NCBI GenBank assembly: GCA_026261815.1
Contig: JAMPIT010000510.1
Coordinates: forward strand, 19,812,001-19,876,000
Direction: 5' to 3'
DNA length: 64,000 nucleotides
Origin: Monarcha castaneiventris obscurior
Taxonomy: Eukaryota > Chordata > Aves > Passeriformes > Monarchidae
In this document: one piece after another, positions 39,801 to 53,300 of the stretch
Layout of the letters: each line of letters starts with the position of its first letter
Position numbering within the stretch: position 1 is the first letter of the stretch
Made by a program: the position numbers and the translations under genes
The notes under the pieces: generated by a model
Told to the model about the DNA's origin: nothing
Databases searched by the model: none
Seen by the model: only the letters and a program-made list of their open reading frames with translations

Positions 39801-42800
39801 CAGGAAAAAAAAAAAAAAAAAAACCCTTGCCTTACGAGAGGAAAAGTAAGATCCTTGCTGATGTTTCTGGAAATGTCCTAGCTACTGTTGTGATAGGTCC
39901 CAACAGTGGAACACAGACAAGTCTGTAACTGCAGCTCAAATGGAAACAGATGACATCTGATAGGACTTACATGAACTCTAGAAAAATAGAAATGCCAGGC
40001 TACCTATGTACTTCCAGCAGGAAAAATAACTGAGTCTACATTTATTCACCTGTAAGAGTAAGTAAAATAAATAAGAGTAGAAGAAATTTTTCATTAAAAA
40101 CCTTGCAATTAAAAATTAGTCACTCCTCCAAATCTTCATCATTGAAAATAAAGTACAACATGTTTATTTGTCAATTGTTAATTCAGACTTCAAGGATAGT
40201 TGCATTGCTTTTCCTAGCTTTTTCCCCTCAAACTGTAGGTATTAGAAAACGATTATACACATGTATAAATAACATGTATGCAAATCAGGCATTAAAAAAA
40301 ATCATTAAATATCAGGAGACCTGCAAGATAAATTAGTAGGACTGTAATGAATATCATTATAATCTACTAGAAAAAAAACCCAAACAAACAAAGCAAGGAA
40401 GACTGTTTCAGTCTTGGTCCTTACAACATGCATAAGTCCTAACAAGTTCTCCATGAGCACAGACTTGATAATGTCCAATTTGGGGAAGAATTGAATCCAC
40501 AGGCCCAAAAAGTACACTCTAAGTAGATCCCAAACCCACAGAGCAACACAGATATGTGTCACCCTGTCTCCATCTCTCTCATTGATACAGAAACCCAGAT
40601 GCTGTGCTAGCAAAGGACACCTTTGGATCCCAAAATCCTTGAACGGGATGAGGAAGGGTCACCCTCCATCCTACACCTCATGTCCAGTGAAGCAGCCACA
40701 GGCACAATATGCAGAGAACAGGGATGCATGCAGAGAAAACTCTGAGAAAGCCTGCAGAGTCCTGCAGACTGCAATACTGAATTTTGAAGTGCTACCAGCA
40801 TTCAGACCAGCTAAATGTAGGGATGCTTAGAGTTAGCAACTCACCGGTGGCAGCCACTGTTCTGAATGAGATACAGCACTGCCTCAAAAATGCACACCCT
40901 AGCACGTACCACACCATTGATTCATTCATTGATGTATTTCCAGATACTGCTTTGAACTTGTATCTGCAAGATCAATAGTGCTGCCTTTTATAGATCTGAA
41001 CTCTCAGCCTCACAGTTACTGCTTCAGCATATACAAAAGACTAGAAGGATATAAAAGGATCATGTTCAGCTCGATGTGTTAAGACACCACAAAAATCAAA
41101 CAGGCAGGTCTTTGGCTCCAAACTGCTTCAAAGGTCAAGATGAAAACAGAGCAAGTTACCTGCCATAACATCTTCTGAGCAGTATTAATATTTTCTCAGC
41201 AATCTTGATGCCAAACACAAACCCAGCCTGCAACAAAGTTGACACTATTACCAGTAGATCTTCTGACTTCCTGGAGTGACCTGTCCATTTACTCATCAGC
41301 TGATTATTTTTCCTTATCTAACATTAAATTGAGATTTGCACTTACCAAAATATTTAAGCATCAAAGGTCCAGAATACTGTTACGGTAGAGAGTGCCTACT
41401 GCAGCCCACCTCTCTTGCTCTCTGGCTGCCACAGCAGCTTCACAAAGCAGTGGTTCCTATCTCTCCATCTGAGAAGCTTTAGGACTAGAAAAAAGGAGGT
41501 TTGTTTCCAGATACAAAATCTGACATTCATTTGCAGCCAGCCTCTACCTTGCATTGAGGCTGCAAGTGGAGTAATTCAAAAGTCAGTACCACTGACCCTG
41601 TGTGCCCAAATACTCTGGTGATCACCATATTTTACAAGTTTTTACTGGAAAAAAATGCACATGGAGCAATAACTGTGTTGTACAGGGCACTGTGGGTCCC
41701 TTAGGAGACCCTGGGCCAAGTGCTGGGTAGTGCAGAACAACTCTCTGCATAGATGAGGGCACACAAAGGAGTAAATCCCTCCCTGCCACACACCCACCTC
41801 TTCTTCAGCACTCTGGGCACAGTCTAAGGAGCCTCCCCACATTTTCAGGAGGCAACATAATTGTGAGACTTCATAAGTATTTTGGTTCATCTCAAAAGCC
41901 TTTGGGAGCCTATAGATGTGATGGTAAAGGAACAGAACTAGGATGAAACTTAAAGGGAAACACAAACTTCACCATTGCAGCTTATATCAGACAAGAGCAG
42001 ACTATAGGCAAATCATGGAGGAATCAACATAAATTAACCTTCTCCTTGCCACATTTGATTCACAATTTCATTAAAAACACAAAGCTATTTTTGGAAGAAT
42101 TCAGGAAAATTCTCCTCAAAATCTAAACTTGATGGGAATCTCAAATACATTTCTCTGTGGCCCAACATGTGATCATAAGAAACTCAGATCAATTTCCTTC
42201 TGGATAATTAAAGCCAAAAATCAACAAAAATATGAGTGTTCCATTTTCATGGTAGCTGCCTTTGGACTGCTTGAGGCTGCATATGGCTCCAGCTGAGGGC
42301 ATCTTCCCAAATGTGTACTTTTGTCTGGTAGGCATCCAATCTCGGAAGACCTGAAGTATTGTGGATGTTCTAGTATCTATATACATGTGCAACAGACATT
42401 ATATGGATGGTATCCTGGAATACATGATTAGTTTTGGTGTACTTTGTCCTTCTTTGAGACAGTAAGTTATATAAGTAGCAGTTTCAATGATTCAGGCAGG
42501 CAGCTAGAAAGAACAGACCTCAATTGCTTTCTTTTTAAAATGTATACTTGTAAATAAAGAAGCATTTCAAGATTAGGCATCTGTCCAATTCTTTTTATCA
42601 TTTACTGTATTATGCTAATGAGGATGCTGTTTCTTTAATTACATCATTTGAAGAAAAAATTGCATTCAGTCCCTTGATCTTCTTTAAAACCATTCCCATG
42701 CTTGATTCCCCTATAGGCTTTTAATCACGCTGCCTCAGTGTGAAACTCTGCATTTGAGCAAAACTCTTCTCCAAACTGGTTCACTGAGAAAGTTTGAATT

Positions 42801-43803
42801 GTTTTCTCTCATTGGAACTATAGCCTCTACCACTTGGCAGCTTCAGGAGGAAGAGCTGTAAGATTCAAACTAGCACTAGCTAGAATGAGGAGTAATGCTG
42901 AAACTTAATATACTGTATAAGTAACACACTAAATGCCTGGACTTGTTAGACAGGGGTAGAGGGACAACTGAAGTGAGCTATAAAATAATACTTTTCCATG
43001 ACACTTCACAGTAGAATTCAGTAAATCCTATTTTTAAAAAGCACATGTCACCAGATGTTGAACGGCGCTATGCAAAATTACCCATATATGATGTTCACGG
43101 GCATTTGTTATTAGTCAAATGCTTCACTGTGGCTTTTTTGTCTGTTTTAGCACACACACTACAGTGACTAAAGCAAAAGTATGTTCCAGTCATGGTGTAT
43201 CCATTTAGAGTTTAAGTGCAGTGTTTATTAACGTGTTGTGCTTTCATCTTACACTGAAAGATAGTTTCAACAAAATCCAGTCTAAGAACCCAACTGCACT
43301 AACATCTTGAAGCAAAGTATTTACAAACAAATATTCTGACACCTCATTTATGTGTTTTGCCATAAAATTGGCTTATGCATGATTAATTACAAAAAATAAG
43401 CACAACATGCTTTCATGCACTTTTACTTTGAAATCCAGGTCACACTCCTTTTGAAATTCAGAAAAACAATATGAATAATATAATTAACATATCAGAAGAT
43501 TCTTTGCAAGTAACTTTACTTAAGCAGGCTAAACCAGGAGCTTATGAAGTTGTTGCTATTCTGTCATTGCAGACTAATTTCTTATATACTTCACTTTATT
43601 TGACTAATCCTTTGTACTGAAAGGATGTTTGGAGTAGGTATCCTCATACTAAGGAACACAATGCTGAATGAAAACAGTGTTCTTGTCCCAAAACACCTAC
43701 AAGCTGATTCCTGCTCTGTGGACTTGTCTCCAGCTGGGATGCTGCTCCTCAGAAACAAATCAGTAATGATGTGGTTATAGCTGGGAAACCAGAAACTTCA
43801 AAT
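36896..43803. other. unique AT-rich stretch
   Basis: No gene is recognised. It includes a possible retroposed mRNA end at 39505-39823. It also has AT-rich patches with homeodomain/POU-like words (atgctaatgagg near 42613-42624; ttatgcatgattaattac near 43373-43390) that resemble conserved non-coding elements, although conservation cannot be judged here. Confidence 0.5.
39505..39823 (+). pseudogene. possible 3' end of a retroposed transcript
   Basis: A run of 19 A (39805-39823) begins 17 nt after an AATAAA hexamer (39783-39788). This is the spacing expected at the 3' end of a cleaved and polyadenylated mRNA copied back into the genome by LINE machinery. The upstream 250-300 bp carry no recognisable coding sequence and would be 3' UTR. 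No clear target-site duplication or coding relic was found, and the left limit given is arbitrary. A chance AATAAA next to an A-run is the alternative. Confidence 0.3.
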
Positions 43804-44325
43804 ATAGAATCATAGATTTGTTTAGGTTGGAAAACACCCTTAAGATCATCAAGTCCAGCCATTAACCCAGCACTGTCAAGTCCACCACTAAACCAGGTCC
43901 CCAAGTGCCACACCTGCACATCTTTTAAATACCTCCAGGAATGGTTACTCCACCATTTCCCTGAGCAGCCTGTTTCAGTGCTTGACAACTCTTTCTGGGC
44001 AGCAGCTTTTCCTCATATCCAATCTAAACCTCCCCTGGTGCCATCTGAGGGCATTTCCTCTTGTCCTATTGCTTGTTACCTGAGAGAACTTGCACCTTGC
44101 TACACCCTCCTTTCAGGCAGTTGTAGAGAACTATAAGGTTTCCCCTGAGCTTCCTTTTCTCCAGGCTAAGAAACCCCAGACCTCTTAGCTGCTCCTCATA
44201 GGACTTGTACTCAACCCCTTCCCCAGCTCCATTTCTCCTCTCTGGACCACTCCAGCCCCTTCCTGTAGTTAGGGGCCCAGAGCTGAACACAGGATTGGAG
44301 ATGCTGCCTCACCAGTGCTGAGTAA
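43804..44325 (-). mobile_element. CR1 retrotransposon, 522-bp 3' portion
   Basis: The longest CR1 copy in the window, on the minus strand. The terminal repeat lies at the left (tagaatcatagatttg), followed by ggttggaaaacacccttaag and atcatcaagtccagccatta. The copy continues through the 3' end of the relic reverse-transcriptase ORF to cctcaccagtgctgag. It is close in subtype to the copy at 3957-4412. Frames inside it (43749-43988 and 44066-44290, minus) are decayed CR1 ORF2 pieces interrupted by stops. Confidence 0.97.
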
Positions 44326-46224
44326 GGCTTTCATAACCCACCCGAATACATACAGTGAGTCATTCTACACTATGGCACTTAGTTGTCAAAATACCTTTGT
44401 GATGACATTTCAGTATTATACTGTGCTTTTCTCAAGTATTTGCATGTGATTCCCTCATGTGAACTCTCCTCTACCTGTACAGCTCCTTACAGACCCTCCC
44501 CAAGTCTAGATGTGTGAGTCATTTCTGGCAACAGAGCAAAATCGCACGCTGACCAGCCACTTGCTTCATTTAGTGAGAATTTAACTTCCAGATGCATGCT
44601 GTTTTCACTAAAAATCTTACCTGGTTATCTCAGTAAAACAGCCATTTCTCACGACTTCACTTTTAAGACTTTTACAAAGGACGAGAAAAGAGAAGGTTTA
44701 TCAGCTTTTGACCTCGGCTGCTTTCCAGAGCCAGCCCCAAACCCAGCTGCAGCATCAACTCCAGCTCAGGAAGTTTGCCTTGTCTGCACAGCAGCCAAGC
44801 AGTGACCATTGGCTTACAAAAGGCCACATGGACTGGGAGCTGCCAACTGGAGAGGTCTGACCAGCAAACAAGAGCCTCCCCATGTCAAAACGAATGGCCA
44901 AAATACTTGTGATTGGTGTACTGCAGAGCTAGAAATAGAAAGCAATGCTTTCACCATACTGCTGGTATTTGAATAGCTCCTCTTTTAAAAGGGCAAACAG
45001 TTCGTTCCCCTGAAAGCTTGCTTACTATGGCAGTGGCTGGGCTCCATTTCAGTAAATATTAGAATTGCCTTTTTCAAAGAGGAAGCTCAATTCTTTTAAA
45101 GGTTAAGAAGGTAACAGACAAACATGATTTAAAAAAAAACACTAAAAGGCTCTGTACTTATTTATGAGAAACGGGGTGGGAAGATAAAGCCATGGATACC
45201 ACATGTGCAAGATGAAAAGGAGAATCTGGAATACTGGTAAATGACAAGCTGAGAGAGAGGAGGGTGTTGTCTGCTAGAAATTCATCAAGTGAGGTATTCC
45301 TCAAGCATGTATCCTCAAAGGTATGAAAAATATTGTCACATGGAATTTTATTCTAGCAGAGGATCTGTTCCAGAAGGACCACTTTAAAAGTGTGGCTTTG
45401 GAAAAGGCTACAAATTCTAGTTATGGCTTAATACAAGAGAGCAGTGAAATCAACTCCAGCTGATGTTATACTGGACTCCTACTGGATACAGGTAAACCAT
45501 TTAGCTAGAAAATTATGATTCACTACAGTCAAAGGGCAATGCTCTAATTTCTTTTGCAACTGGAAAACAATGTGTAATCCTAACCCATATCTAATTTACT
45601 TGTTTGGATATTTTAGAAAGACCATTTCTCAAAATTAAAAACAAATCATGTACAAAACTGAGCAGGGGAAAATAGTCACACACAAAAATATAAAAAGGTC
45701 CTGCTAAGGGATGTTTTATTACATGCCAAAAATAAAAAGGAAAGTCACTGTGCTACAGCCATGAAATGAAGCTTTTATGGCTGAAGGGTCCTGACTACAG
45801 ACAGTGAAAGCAGCAGCAGGGAAACCTGTAAAACAAATGCATAGTACATAACAGATGGGGGAAAGACACGGATAGCAACGAATACAAATTAACATTGCAG
45901 AAATGCAAGCAAACAATGGAAGTAAAAAACCAGTAAAAAAACTATGATGAGGTTTATGGTAATAGGAGCTCCTCCCTAAATGGAGCAATAATAAGAGAAT
46001 GCCAAACAATAACTTCAATAGCTGGTCATTCCAGACAAAAATTATCCAAAAATTCAGAAAAAGATTTTTTTTGACAACTACTTCTCTGCGTTCAGAAAGA
46101 TGCAAGATGTCCTATTCACTTGTTATAGTGATAATGACATCACTATAACTTGAGAGAGCTTTAAATAGCCCCTCAGTTTAAACCCTACATTCAAGAACAG
46201 AGGGTAGATGAATCAATAACTTTT
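44326..46224. other. unique AT-rich non-coding stretch
   Basis: No gene or repeat is recognised. The 128-codon minus frame at 45719-46105 is rich in hydrophobic residues but resembles no known membrane protein and has no exon or promoter context. Confidence 0.55.
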
Positions 46225-46500
46225 AATTCCATGACTCTTTTAAAAACCATAGGTGCACTAAAGGTTCCTGGTGACTGCAAAGACTATCAAAGCAGCATTT
46301 ACAAGGGTTAAGTGGGATAAGCAAAGCACCTATCGAACAGTTAGACTGACATCAGCAGTAAGCAACAGCAGGGAAAGATTAGCATGGGACACAATCAATA
46401 AGGCATTGAAAGACAGTCACTTAATTAACACCAATCAACACAGCTGTATGGAAAACAGGCCTGGTCATGTAAATCCAATCATTTGTATGCAGTGACATCA
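46225..46500 (+). mobile_element. ancient CR1/L3-like LINE, reverse-transcriptase relic
   Basis: Translated in two frames joined by a frameshift, this segment keeps the order of motifs seen in CR1/L3-clade reverse transcriptases. First comes a VP-(G/D)-(C/W)-K block followed by IYKG (46262-46308). After the frame change comes YRTVRLTSAVS, corresponding to the family's YRP(V/I)SLTSV. Then comes a DTINKAL...LINTNQH block, corresponding to DKI...LI..NQHGF. The diagnostic NYRP and QHGF residues are partly lost. It is far more diverged than the CR1 tails elsewhere in the window and is not a CR1 3' end, so it is probably a much older insertion. The downstream part after about 46500 can no longer be followed. 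Confidence 0.6.
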
Positions 46501-48599
46501 TCATTTGATAATGGTATGTGCTGACAGGACATATTTCTAGCCCTAATTTCATGCTATGCAGCGATTTAAAGTCATGCTATACATAAAATCCTGAATTAAA
46601 AGATTCGCCATACTAAATCAACACTGCTCATAGCAAGTGAATTTCAAAAGTGACTAGCTAAATGAATAACTAGATGGAGAATCAACATCCTGATAATAGA
46701 ATTCTTGTCAGTCCAGCAGGAAAAAAAAAATTAGGTACAACACTTGGAAGCTCAAAGAGCTGTCTTGAAGGCAGGGCTCATTATTTACTGAAAAAATGTA
46801 ATGGTGACACGGTAGATTGATTACTATTGGGACCCTTTAAATCAAGACCTGGTCTCTTTCAGAAAGATATGCTAAATAAAGAAAAATTAAAGGGCTACTA
46901 CTGAAATACTATGAATTCCTCTGACCTCCACACAGTAGGCAAGAAGAATAGATATTCATGTGGTCCCCTCTGGTCTTTAAATTCATAAGCCTAGGAAACA
47001 ATGACCCAAACATTATTAAACCCTCAGGAATTTAATGCAATAAGTGAATCATGCTTAATCCATCTGATACAGTGTCTTGAGTATTTCTATGGGATTTCAA
47101 CTGTAATCCAGTGTTAAATTACTGGACGACTATTAAAATATTATCAAGCCACTTTCCTGAGTTTCTGATTTTTTTGGCTGAAAGCAGCAAAAATTCTATC
47201 CCTATGCACAAATAGGGAGAGGCAGTATCAAAATCTTGATCCACACCTTCCCATGTAAATCATTTTGACGTGTTCCTGGGAAGTGTTATTTACAGTAACA
47301 CTACCAGAACAGTATTTCCATGGCATGTCAGAAAGCCTCCTATCAGGCACAGCTGTGACTAAAATTAATTTCATGCAATTAGGGTTATGCTCTTATGTAC
47401 CCATCATCTTCCTAAGCCGTGCTCCAAGATCAGTACAAGAGGTGAAAGTCACACTACCTCTGCCAAACATTATTTGATTCTGTCTGTTTAAAACAAAACA
47501 CAGGGTTTTGAAAATGCCATTCCTGTAAACAACTCTGGAATGGGCCAGGAGACTTTATTTGTCCAGTTTTGCAGCAGGCACCTGAATTGCTACAAGACTT
47601 ATTACCCAAGTGATGAGAAGGCACAGTTACAACTGCTTTTAAACCAGAAGTCATTTGTAACAATGGAAACGCATTAAAAAAATATTTCTGTGCAATCTTT
47701 GCATCACTCAGTGTCCTGCAATGTTGGCCTCAAAGAAAGGGTGTGCATTGCAGTGTGCATTCTCTTCTATCATGTGAAACAATACACAGGGCTGGAACAT
47801 CACAAGCCCCCCGTGAGCCCATAAACACAGGATCGCTGTTCTTTCATGTTTAGCCACCTGACTGCTGCAGGATTATGGCCAGGATGCACGTGCCACCCAG
47901 AAGACAGTGACACACCAGTTGGATCACTTATTTCACAGCCATAATCACATTATTTGTGACTGAGTGTGACTGTCACCAGAGAAACAGCTTTTGACTTTGG
48001 GTCTCCCCAGAGCAAAGAGCAATGCTTATGCCATGTTGATGTCTGAACTTCTCCAGCCAAGCTCTTTTATCACGTGAGGGACAGGATTGTGCCTGGCTTT
48101 GGGAGATGCATACACAGAGGCTTCAGAAGGCACTTGCTGCTCATGATGAACCCAGCCTGACGCCACTACAGCACAGTTTTATCATGATTTACATCACGGT
48201 CATCTCCTCACTGACAAAGTTACACCTTCCCAAGCATGGAAGAATATCTTCAAATATTGTTATAATACCTCAAAAAGTAGCAGGATTTAGTTTAGATATA
48301 TGTATTTTCATTGGTTTAGGTAGTCGTATTTTCAGTATATACTACACCTAACAAACAAAGCAAAAACATTAGGAAAGCAAAGGTCTATTTTTGTTTGATA
48401 ATTCCCCACAGTAAAAAAGCCTCATGGTCTGCTTTGAAGTCACTTTTATCTCTACTGTTTACACAATCATTGAATGGAATTTTCATTGGATAAAATAGCA
48501 CTATTAAAAAAGAATCAAAGACTTCTTTAAAGGGTTCTTTAGTGGCAAATACATTTAAAAGATGAAATCAAACATTAATAATACAGAAGAAAAGCTTAC
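46501..48599. other. unique AT-rich non-coding stretch
   Basis: No recognised genes. It may hold further untraceable remains of the LINE to its left. It ends at the donor of the exon candidate at 48600-48673. Confidence 0.55.
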
Positions 48600-48673
48600 C
48601 CAAAATGCTGGAAAAACAAGTTTTTCTTCCATTGGTGATAGTTTGCTTTAGAAGACAGTCCCAGGGTGGAAAC
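48600..48673 (-). other. candidate exon with initiator ATG (unidentified gene)
   Basis: On the minus strand a pyrimidine tract of about 40 nt (complement of 48678-48714) ends in ccctcaag. A 74-nt segment follows, then GTAAGC. The segment contains ATG at 48632-48630 in a strong initiation context (accaATGG), with an in-frame TAA 18 nt upstream of it. The frame reads MEEKLVFPAFW to the donor in exactly 11 codons (phase 0). This fits a second exon that starts the coding sequence of the leftward gene whose ATG-free first exon is at 57295-57352. The protein is not recognised, the acceptor is AAG, and the tract could be a simple poly(A) repeat read backwards, so the call is tentative. Confidence 0.25.
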
Positions 48674-49735
48674 CTTGAGGGAAAAAAAAAAAAAAAAGAA
48701 GAAAAAAAACCAAAACAAAAGACTCATTAGAATTAGAGTAGGTAACAAGGGCATACACCATCAAATCTTCTGTAAACACAGTGCTCAAGATTAAACATCC
48801 TGCTCTTCTGATTAGGATCCTGTCCAAGTTTCCTGGCATTAACTCACAATAAGCTGATCTGCATTAGCACTGAGTGAAGAAATGCACCTACCCTCAAAAG
48901 GGGAACAGGATACAAAGCCTTTGTGAAACAAACTCCACATTTTCTGTTCCTCTTCCTCTGGAGTATCTTTAGAGCAAGTCAACAGTCAAGTCAAATTTAG
49001 GTACAGAAACTGAAGGGGAAGCACAGATTAAACCTAGTCAGGTTTTAATATATTTACAGAGATCATTGTTTTAAAGACACTCCGTGCTACCTGACAACTT
49101 GTCCCCTTGCCACATTTTGATGTGATATGGGTGATGTAGTGTTGCTTGGGGAGATTTAGCTGCATTTGCTTGTGATGAGATCATCCAGAAAAAGTATGGA
49201 GGGAAACAAGATAAACAAGAAAGGGTGAGGAAGATCATCCAGAAAGCACACAGAAGGAGCTTCTCACAGAAGTCAGGAAAAGATTGCAATCACAAAACCT
49301 AAACATTGTGAATCAGAGAATGTGAGTTATGTGAAAAAACAACAGGTCAAGGCAGAGAAGGAAAGAAAGCCAGTCCTGAGATTTGATAAGAAGTCATGAG
49401 CTGTGCTTTTACCAATGGTAAAAAAAGGCCAAAGTCAAACTGCTGAGATTCAGAGATGAAACAAGAACAGACTCTCTCAAGTAGCACTGACCAGATTAAA
49501 GAGATAACAAAAAGAGATGAAAAAAGTTTTGGGTTGGGATTTTTAGAGGAAAAAAACATTGGTTTTTGTTGTTGTTATGTCAGTGATGGGCATTTAGTTG
49601 TATTATGATGGGAAACAGACAGGAGATATTTGAATGAAGAGTTAGGACATATGAGTGCATGGAAGACCAGGACTAGAAATCTGACTCTGGGACAAGGAGA
49701 GCAGGTGGAGTTTAGATGAGACCTGAGAATATGAC

Positions 49736-49796
49736 AGAGAAAAAGAAAGAGAGAGAGAAAGAATGGGGAAGGACAGGTGAGGGAGGAAGGGGAGAT
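49736..49796 (+). repeat. GA-rich homopurine tract
   Basis: The first 28 nt (49736-49763) are purine only, including agagagagagaaagaa. They continue with only three pyrimidine interruptions to 49796. Such tracts can form triplex DNA. They are also common neutral low-complexity sequence. Confidence 0.8.
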
Positions 49797-50376
49797 CACG
49801 TCAGTCTTTTTTTCTTGGTGGTAAAGACCAAGTAGAGAAAAGTTAAATAAAAATCTTAAAAAATATGAACAGATGGAAGAAATAAATAGCATTTTAGGTA
49901 AAATTTAATCAAATGGTCCTCCAAAGTGTTTGTTCACATGCAGCTGATGGTAACCACTTACGATACATTTCACATAAATGTGTTAAAATACCAAATCCAA
50001 AGTAACTCTCAGCAAAACATGCACTAATGGCAACTAAATCTCTATTTTAATAAATTCCAGGTACATTTTATTTCCCCCTCCCCACCATCTCCCATTCCCC
50101 AGCAAGGCAGGTTACTTCTTTTCAAATAACTCAGTTAAATTAAGTTGTGTTTTCAGCCTCATTAGGCACCATCTCCATTCCCCTGCGGTTTTAATTAGAT
50201 AGGTCTCTTTGTGCACAGCTACCTCAATCCTTCCCCCCAAACAATCCCACAATGTTGCTTCTTTCATGTCATCATTCTTCAAATGCTCCCAATTACACCA
50301 GAGGCAGCCCAGGTGATCAGGGCAGTGCAGAGCTCTCCCATGGAGATGCCAAGGCAGGATCTGCACCCAGCAATAA

Positions 50377-50392
50377 ACACACACACACACAC
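50377..50392. repeat. (AC)8 microsatellite
   Basis: Eight uninterrupted AC dinucleotides. Confidence 0.95.
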
Positions 50393-53300
50393 TCCTTGGG
50401 CAGGGCTGAGTTGCCCTTCCACGCTGTTTCACCCATTTCAATTAGGAAAATTTAATTAACAACAATTTATGACAGACTCAAGCAAAGGGTCAGACCCTCT
50501 GCATAGACACCAAGCCCCAAACTTTTCACAGGAGCCTCCTTCCTGCTCCGTGAGCCATCCATCATCCCCAGCACACGAAATCACAGGGCAGGAACAAGGC
50601 CCCTACACCCCACCAAAGCTTGGGATCATAGGAGTCCCCTAAACTCAGAATGATATCTGGCTGCAGCTCTTCCCCCACAGCACCCAGCCTGGCAAGCCCA
50701 GCACATCCCTCAAGGCAACATGGTACCATCCCACAGACAGAAGAAAGGCACACAAGGACCAGCTCCAAAGGTCTATTGTCAGCTGGAAATGGGGGAAAAT
50801 GCTAATGTTTCTGAAAAAAAAAAAAAATTGAACTGGGAAAGGATCAGCTCTACTCATAAGGAGCAAGGAGTCTGCTTCAACCATTACTTGCAATCTATTA
50901 GAAGAAAGAGTAAATCCAGCGAGCATGGTTGGCAGAAAACTCCTCAGAGCAAAGGACCTCTGCTCCATGGCTACCCTGCAGCCCCAGAGGAGAGCCTGGG
51001 GAGCTCAGCACCACTCCCAGGCTATTCCTGGCGGCCCAGGCTCAGCAGCGGCACAGCAGGGATTAAAGCAACTTAGATTTGTTATGTAAGGGACATGTTG
51101 CTCATGGCTTCTCTCAAATCCCAAAGACATTGCGATTATGTAATAGGAACAATCAAACAGGGCAGCTTTTCTGTGATTTGGTTTTTTGAAAGTGCTGAGC
51201 AGCTAAAAATGAACAGTGGGATTTTGTCAGACTAAATGTTATATTTTCCACTCTAAATCCAAGTCTAACCTTAAAGATGCTGTAGCTTACAGGGACAATG
51301 ACTCAACTCACTTCACTCAAGATAAGAAGAGTAAACTAAAGCAAATTTTGTCCACCTTCCCACCAGGTGAAGGGCACAGTTTTTATCTTCTGAACTTAAT
51401 CTGACGGCTTTCATTGCTTCAGCATCAGTATCTTGCTGGTTCTACTGACATTAAAGGATTACTCATATGAATAAAGGCTGTGGACCTGACCCTGGTCTTC
51501 GGTGCTTGGATTGGATGGTGGCTGTGAACCACTCTGACACTTGGGCTTTTGTCAATGAAAAATGCAAGCTCATTTGGCAGAGCCTCAAGAGTTTGTCTTC
51601 TTAAATTATTACTGTAAATAATTCTGATGGTAATGCACACAATTTTGCATGATACAACTATGCATACACATTACTTAAAGAAACATGCATATTAATGCAA
51701 CAAATTCCATTGTTTCTGTAAGCCACTTAACTCATACTTGGGGCATGCTCCAGCAATATCAAGGATGGATAGATGCAGATGTTTCAGGAAGTCGTGGTTG
51801 ATAATTTGATCAAGCTGCTGTCATATCAAGGTTACCACTTCACCCAGTCTGGTTTTGTTTTGGAAACGTACTAATTTATTTCCAGCTTACAAACCATGCT
51901 CAAAGAATTTCTCCTTTTTTTAAAAAAAAGTTTTCTTAGTTTGAGGTCTGAAAAGGAGAAAAGCACTCCTTTGACATAGATCTGGTTTCCTATCTTTTCT
52001 CCTAGCCTCTCAAGCTTTTAGCACATTGAACATAGTCCAGTTTCAGTGCTCATGCGAAATACTTGTGATCCTTTTAGCATTAACCCTCAAACAACATATC
52101 CAGATTGTGATGGTGATACAGCAAACCTGTCCTAAGCACTTACACCCCATCTAACGTTTCTAGTCTTGTTCATGCAGCTGTTTGATTCCACCAAAGCTCA
52201 CATGAATTGTTTCTAGAGATTGCGTTACTGTTCTTTCCTTTTTTAAGCCTCACTATTACATCGCACCAAGAGCAAAACAACTTTTAATCATCAGCAAGAG
52301 AAGGACCTAAAATCCCCACAGTCTGATAGACCAGAAGGAACAAATTCATCCTTAGAGCATGACTCTGCTGAGCACAGTCAAGTGTAATTTACTTTTAAAT
52401 GTCTTATCTGTGCCCAGCATCCTGCCAGCTTTCCCTGTGCATAGCTCATCACGATTCCTCCCAGCATTCTGGCATGAGCAAAATGCATCAAGATCAGAAA
52501 TGCTTAATACAAAGTTTTCTATTTTTCTCCCATCACAATCTAACTCTTGTTCAGTAACACTAACGTACTCTGGAGCACAGAAACGCATTACTTGGATAAT
52601 GGTCCCTCTGAATTTTTCTGGCAGTATAAATTTGAGAATTATTGTGAGACCTGCCTCAGACTGAAATCACAGGTGGCTTAAAAGGTTGTTGTTCCATGTG
52701 CCCCACGTGAAACTTGGCAGAGAACACAGGCCAGAGGGCAAAAGCACTATCAGAGCATCTCTGAGCTACCCTTGCCTGCCAGACTGGCTCGTTGACAGCC
52801 CTATTATTTTGCCATAACTTAGAGCCCCCATTGGGGATAATAAACGTGGAAGCCAACCCATTAAGGATAAGCTATCAAATAGTTAAAATCCAAAAAATAA
52901 AATTTAATAGAGAAACTAATTTGCCCAGTATGTGTTTTAGAGGCTTGTTTACTTTTTAGCTATGATTTCAAAGGGAAGTCATTCTCCTTTAAGTGCTTGG
53001 TGATTATGCCCGTGAAGTGAGACTCACAGCTGTGCAAAGAAGAACAAGTTATACCTTTCTTCCAGCTTTGTATCCCATGCAGCAGCTGTTTCAAAGCAGT
53101 TTATAACCCTCAGGCTCATATAAGGAGCAGCAACCTGTATTACACCAGCATCTAAATTAAGAGTCACAATTGCAGGCTGGGAGGGGAACACAAGAAAATT
53201 TTGATACTTTTGCTAGTTTTATGGATTGCATAAAATCACTGATCTGCAAGTTATGTCACTAACAGCAAAAGCCTGGTAACTGCTGCTACACCAGATGATT

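Noticed and set aside
44601..44671. Minus-strand exon-like signal ending in CCAG/GTAAGA with a short open frame (LKSEVVRNGCFTEIT)
   Set aside because: The donor is excellent, but the acceptor is a poor choice among several AAAG sites and only about 15 codons are open. It is indistinguishable from chance.
45719..46105. 128-codon hydrophobic minus frame resembling a membrane protein
   Set aside because: Hydrophobic content follows from T-rich DNA on that strand. There are no family motifs and no upstream promoter.
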